The notes beneath the pieces are model-generated. The model did no database searches, had not been told where the DNA came from, and saw only the letters and a program-made list of their open reading frames with translations. Both the position numbers and the translations under genes were made by a program. 23,209 nucleotides of DNA from Flammula alnicola (Eukaryota > Basidiomycota > Agaricomycetes > Agaricales > Strophariaceae), in NCBI GenBank assembly GCA_015499995.1, contig JADNRV010000593.1, forward strand, positions 1 to 23,209. Direction: 5' to 3'. This document shows positions 19,399 to 23,209 of this stretch, piece after piece (positions within the stretch are counted from its first letter, which is position 1; each line of letters opens with the position of its first letter).

Positions 19399-20835
19399 TC
19401 AATCCGCATCAACAACCAAACCACTTCTTCCTCGTTTAATCCTGTCTTCCAAACCGCCCACGCCTCCGAAGACTCGTTTCTGTTCTTGGCTCAGGAAGCC
19501 AGACATGCCTTTCGACTTCGCCCTCGCACGCTCATCGGCTTGCAGCTCGGCTTTCTCCTTCTCCAATAAGGCTGCAAGTCGTTTCTGTCTGTCTTCAGAC
19601 ACTGAGTTGGCATTCGATGTCATGGCAGCAAGGCGGGCGGCGCGGTCTTCTTCTGCTTTGTTGTTGCTGTGGCCATTCCCATTAAAAGAACGAGGTGGAA
19701 GACCGTTGGAAGCACGCGGCGGCGGCGGCGGCGATCGCTCTGAGCGGAAACGCTTAGGAGGTGGGCTTCTTCGTCGAGGACTGGGGCTGCGAGAGTGTTT
19801 GCCATGGTCCAAGTGTCGAGAAGGAGGGGAGTATCTTGAAGGTCGATCGTCTTCGCGCTTATAAGATGTCGAACCAGTACGATAACGTTCCTCAGAGTCA
19901 CTCCTGGAATCACGTCTCGGACTTCTACTTCTGGTGCGACCTCGACGAGGTTCCGGCCCCTGATAATATCCTCTAGACCCCTTTGAGTGGTAATCGCTTT
20001 CGTCACGTCGTCGAGAGGGTCCAGGTGAACGCGATCGAGAGGAAGAACGGTAACGAGGGCTCCTAACACGGGGTAAGCGATGTCGATCGTCGGATAAGGG
20101 AGAGCGGTCTCTGTCAATCCTCCTGCCTGACGGACTGAGAGTCCGAGAGTTTCTGTCCCTATGGTGCCTGCGTTCGTGCTTCATGCGTTTCCTTTCCTCT
20201 TTCTCTCGCTTTTTCTCCTTCTTAGGCTTAACCCCAAGCTCTTTTTGCATTTTAGCCAATCGAAGGGGGTTGGAAAGCAAGGCCTGATATGCAGCCTGCT
20301 CTTGCTGTTTAATCGCCAACAGAGGATCTTCTCTTATCTTTGAAGCAATGTCGCGAACGCTGTTGGCATTCTGAACGGCAATGAAGTTTTTGTGGGCAGC
20401 TCCGACCTACACATATAACGTTAGAAGGCTGCAAGTCACAAGATAACAATATAACGCACTTTGTCATTCTCGTCGGCTGTTAGCATCTTGTCCACCCGTT
20501 TCTTTCCAAGAAGATAGTCTTCCAGATCGTTTGGATTCTGACTACTCCCTGTAGCAGGAGTGGCATACATCCATTCTAACTTCTCGGTTCGTTTCTTTCC
20601 CGTCTGTTCTTCTTGAAGTCGCTGTAGTTCCTGAAGTTGCCTTTCCTCCTCCTTTTCCTTTCGCAGCTGATCAAGTTTCTTCTTCTCTTCGAGCTATTGA
20701 GATAATCAGTAAAGAGACAGATTTACATAGAAAGCATTGACTCACAGATTTCTTTTCCTCCAACCACACCCTCTCCTGATTCTTCAGGAGCAGGGGATGC
20801 CAGCTCTTCTTCATGTTAAGATCTCCGCCTCCCAT
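19399..20835 (-). CDS. CWC25: Pre-mRNA-splicing factor Cwc25
   Basis: Spliceosomal protein needed for the first catalytic step after Prp2. Exons on the minus strand: 20835-20746, 20693-20460, 20406-19399; 443 residues. The N-terminus [20 protein letters not shown] and VWLEEKK is the Cwc25 signature (CIR_N domain). A coiled-coil-like charged helix follows ([19 protein letters not shown]), then [32 protein letters not shown], and [20 protein letters not shown]. The C-terminal half is Arg/Ser/Asp-rich ([18 protein letters not shown]), an RS-like region with SPPPPPRA, and ends with [20 protein letters not shown]. The reading frame is clean. The gene is divergent from the membrane-protein gene at 21122. 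Confidence 0.94.
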
Positions 20836-21121
20836 TTTGATAAGATTGATGGAGTAAAGTCAAAGAAAGCTTTCTGGAGTCGCAACAAGCGACGAGGCAA
20901 ATGGAATGAGGAGAATGGGGAAGGAGGAGGGTGCCGAACCAACATGACTAGAAACCTGCTTGTGCATGTTTGGCTACACCCATTGTTAGCACGTGACCTC
21001 ATTTCCGCATGCTGCAGGCTCTGCCACTAGCTGCCACTGCCAGTGCCACATTCCACTGCAGCATAGAAGCGACAGCACTTAGTGTTTCCTCTCCGTTCTA
21101 TCTTGAGAGACTACTCATTCC
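20836..21121. promoter_or_regulatory. Shared upstream region of CWC25 and the voltage-sensor-like gene
   Basis: 286 bases between divergent start codons. It holds a CACGTG at 20990-20995 in the context GTCACGTG on the minus strand, a Cbf1-like site, and a run of related TGCCACT/TGCCAGT words around 21014-21050. No TATA box is clear for either gene. Confidence 0.4.
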
Positions 21122-22077
21122 ATGTCGCAATCAACAGCGCAGAATGGGGATGTCGAACACGGGGATGAAAATGCTCCCTATACTCCCACAACCTACGAAC
21201 CCCCAGCAGTGTCAGTGCACTCTGTACGCTGCGCTTCGTATTGTAAATTCATGAGGATGGTTTCAGGGCTACACGGTCAATATACGCCCTCACTCGTGGC
21301 GAGATTACAAGAGGCGTAGCAAATCGCTTTGTCCACTCGAGGACATATATCTTCCTCTACTTGGGAATGGCAGCTTTATCCGTCACAACGGTTGTGCTTA
21401 GCTTGACCGACGGGTGTCCAGGGCTTGCATTTTATATCCTGGAAATTATAATCAACACTGCCATGATTTTAGAAGTCGGCGTACGTTTCGTCGCGTTGGG
21501 GAAGGTGCGCGATTGCTTTATTCTACATCTACGAATTTTGAAGTTGTTCAATTTGCCCTCTGCACCTTCGTAGCAATTCTGGAAATCTCCATTCAATACA
21601 GTGGACCTCATCCTCACTCTCTTCTGTGCCCTTACTTTGGTGGTTCTAGCTTTTGCCAAATGTGGAGCTGGTAGCAAGGAAGAAGAAATTCTTGACACTC
21701 TTTTACTCGTGGCCCGAAACGTTCTCCAGTTTGGACGTCTGGCAGCCGTGATGAGGCAGTACGTTGTAGCCCCACATGTTTCTTATCCTGTCTAACTTTG
21801 ATTGTTCAGATCTGGCCAATCAATATTTTCGAGACCGAAGCCGATTGACATCAACGCTGCGCGAAGAGCGGGATTTGTAGACCTCGAATTCGAGAGCGAC
21901 GACGAAGGGGATGCGGAGTTGAACAGACCGCTCGTACGCAACTCTGTTTTGTTTGATGCTCAGAACGAACGCCGTCAGGAAGAACAAGAACAGCAGCAGC
22001 AGTTCACAAATATGCCTCGGGCCGCACAAGCGGTTCGCGATAGAGATGCAGAGGATGTTTGGGCGGAACTAGGTTGA
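21122..22077 (+). CDS. Four-helix membrane protein resembling an isolated voltage-sensor domain
   Basis: Membrane protein of 259 residues; exons 21122-21210, 21267-21504, 21574-21758, 21810-22077. Four hydrophobic helices are visible: S1-like about 57-75 (IFLYLGMAALSVTTVVLSL), S2-like 84-107 (AFYILEIIINTAMILEVGV), S3-like 118-137 (TVDLILTLFCALTLVVLAFA) and S4-like 148-170 with Arg 157, 164 and 170. S2 Glu 99 and S3 Asp 120 sit where voltage-gated channels have their charge-transfer acids, and the S2-S3 linker GKQFWKSPFNTVD resembles that of Cav/Nav-type channels. No pore helices follow; the C-terminal 90 residues are acidic and Gln-rich (EEQEQQQQ). It could be an ion-transport-domain protein or a voltage-sensor-only protein; ion conduction is unproven. 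The donor at 21211 (phase 2) gives an unbroken frame. Confidence 0.72.
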
Positions 22078-22689
22078 GCACATTGTTATATTTAAATGAT
22101 TGGACATACTTACTGGATCTAGTGTAACACCTGGTAATGAGATGGAGTATATGTATGGAGAATGGTTCTCCCGTTCAGTACACGGTATACCGACAATGAA
22201 CATACCCACGAGGGGTCAAAAATGACTCGGCCACGCTTGATCCAGACTTTCGCGAAGTTTGTACGGCCTTGTCGGCTCGTCTGATGGAAGATATTCTCGG
22301 GCCTGGAACAGCTACGCGGGTAGTTGTAGATGAAAGGTTACGTCTCTGACTGATGGGGTGTCAAGAGAAAGGTAGGAGGAGTAATAAATGAAGTACTTGA
22401 AAAAGTTGGAGGTGAATTATTGGGTGAATTGATGGGAATGAATGAGTGGGTGAAACGCGATATGTACCACGCAGGTGGAAAAAACGATTGCTTTGGAGAC
22501 GGGAGCGGGAGCTATAGGCTATCGGATTCGCTCAGGGGCGGAGGTTACCTGAAAGGAGATAGTCAGGCAACATTTCTCAAGGCTCACTTGGTTTTCCGTA
22601 GCAATTGGGTCGGTGTGCTCTCTCTGTAACTCATCACACTCCTTCACAGTTTTGTACATGCTACTGTACTATATTCCATAGCTTCCCCT
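22078..22689. other. Intergenic region upstream of the last gene
   Basis: About 610 bases with no supported gene. An open frame at 22420-22629 (Gly-rich) has no recognisable content. It should contain the terminator of the membrane-protein gene and the promoter of the following gene. Confidence 0.5.
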
Positions 22690-23209
22690 ATGCCAGCCGC
22701 CTTGTCACCCGGCGAGCCCTCTGCACGCACATGGTGGTCCCTTTCGAAGGCTCCTAGTTCTAAAGACCTCCGTCAGGCATATGCTCAAGAAAAATCCGCG
22801 TCTCGTCCTCCGTCGCAGGGCAAGTCGGGCAAACTAAATTCATTTGCGTCAGCTATTGGATTCAAATCCAAGAAGCTTTCTCCTTCCCTTGCAATTCAAG
22901 ACCCTCCTGCCACGATTAGCCATCTTGTACCCAGTCCAACTACCACCACTCCTACCTCTCCTGTTTCCAATACTACCCGACCCCCATCAAAGTCGGTCTC
23001 ATCCACGCGCTCAAGGGTTGACTCTATCGAACCCAGGACTCCTGTCTCCGACTTTCAACGGGAAAGACGACACTCTCTTTTAACCCTATCCGACACAGAT
23101 CCATTCGCTGGCCGTCCAATAATTGCCGTACCCCTACCCCATCTTCCTTCTGATTCCAACCGCTTATCTGCATATTCAAACACCTCTGTAACCGACTTCG
23201 CTCAGAAGA
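22690..23209 (+). CDS. Ser/Pro/Thr-rich protein, N-terminal fragment
   Basis: An open frame from ATG 22690 runs to the window edge without a stop: 173 codons, no intron needed. It begins MPAALSPGEPSARTWWSLSK and continues with APSSKDLRQAYAQEKSASRP, FASAIGFKSKKLSPSLAIQD, a stretch of TTTTPTSPVS, RERRHSLLTLSDTDPFAGRP and SAYSNTSVTDFAQK. The composition suggests a disordered, phosphorylatable N-terminal region, possibly preceding a folded domain outside the window. Basic Ser motifs such as RRHS could be kinase sites. I do not recognise the family. The frame is Ser/Pro-rich with C-ending codons like its neighbours, which supports it being coding. Confidence 0.7.
   Translation, partial: MPAALSPGEPSARTWWSLSKAPSSKDLRQAYAQEKSASRPPSQGKSGKLNSFASAIGFKSKKLSPSLAIQDPPATISHLVPSPTTTTPTSPVSNTTRPPSKSVSSTRSRVDSIEPRTPVSDFQRERRHSLLTLSDTDPFAGRPIIAVPLPHLPSDSNRLSAYSNTSVTDFAQK

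Noticed and set aside
19505..19864. 119-codon plus-strand open frame
   Set aside because: Antisense shadow of the Arg/Ser-rich CWC25 exon; low-complexity composition explains it.
21267..21330. Apparent one-base insertion (frameshift) in the voltage-sensor-like gene
   Set aside because: Using the donor at 21211 (phase 2) instead of 21208 gives the frame ATRSIYALTRGEITRGVANRF, which is open straight into the S1 helix. No error is needed.
22420..22629. 69-codon Gly-rich plus-strand frame
   Set aside because: Short, no recognisable motif, lies in the promoter region of the last gene.

Overview
The window is nuclear DNA of a filamentous basidiomycete, most likely an Agaricomycete. The evidence is a dense set of conserved eukaryotic housekeeping and meiotic genes broken by very short introns (about 45-75 nt, GT-AG or occasionally GC-AG, often with a CTAAC/CTGAC-type branch site), short intergenic spaces and Ser/Pro-rich disordered proteins. 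No bacterial operon logic, CRISPR array, tRNA or rRNA was found. All gene models are hand-spliced by following reading frame and splice consensus; products come from family motifs visible in the translations, not from a database search.

Layout. Plus strand: 20-1299 clamp-loader subunit RFC4 (yeast naming), 5'-truncated by the window and riddled with one-base deletions from about 484 on; 1747-2696 CFD1, cytosolic Fe-S scaffold; 3009-4924 disordered protein with a C-terminal RRM-like domain, whose coding region is split by a 231-bp TA-flanked MITE (3499-3729); 5424-7078 staphylococcal-type (family I.6-like) lipase. Minus strand: 7288-11080 a 12-exon protein with three RRM regions. 11081-12536 is a poorly coding stretch with a possible gene relic. 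Plus: 12537-13232 RPB6. Minus: 13441-15224 HST3/HST4-type sirtuin; 15417-16613 secreted RNase T2; 17048-19087 meiotic recombinase DMC1 in at least 18 exons; 19399-20835 splicing factor CWC25. Plus: 21122-22077 a four-helix protein resembling an isolated voltage-sensor domain; 22690-end the N-terminus of an unrecognised Ser/Pro-rich protein.

How the genes relate. There is no evident biosynthetic cluster or defence system. Several genes share a theme of chromosome replication and recombination (RFC4, HST3/4, DMC1), and ACGCGT (MCB-like) motifs lie upstream of both the sirtuin and DMC1. CFD1, RPB6 and CWC25 are housekeeping genes.

The most notable observations are: (1) about twenty one-base deletions confined to the 3' part of RFC4, while the adjoining genes are clean, which looks like a local consensus problem or a very young pseudogene; (2) a perfect-TIR MITE in coding sequence whose precise removal restores the frame, with an in-frame alternative splice that would skip it; (3) GC-AG introns in RPB6 and probably DMC1; (4) a pore-less voltage-sensor-like protein; (5) a duplicated 13-residue motif in the sirtuin tail.
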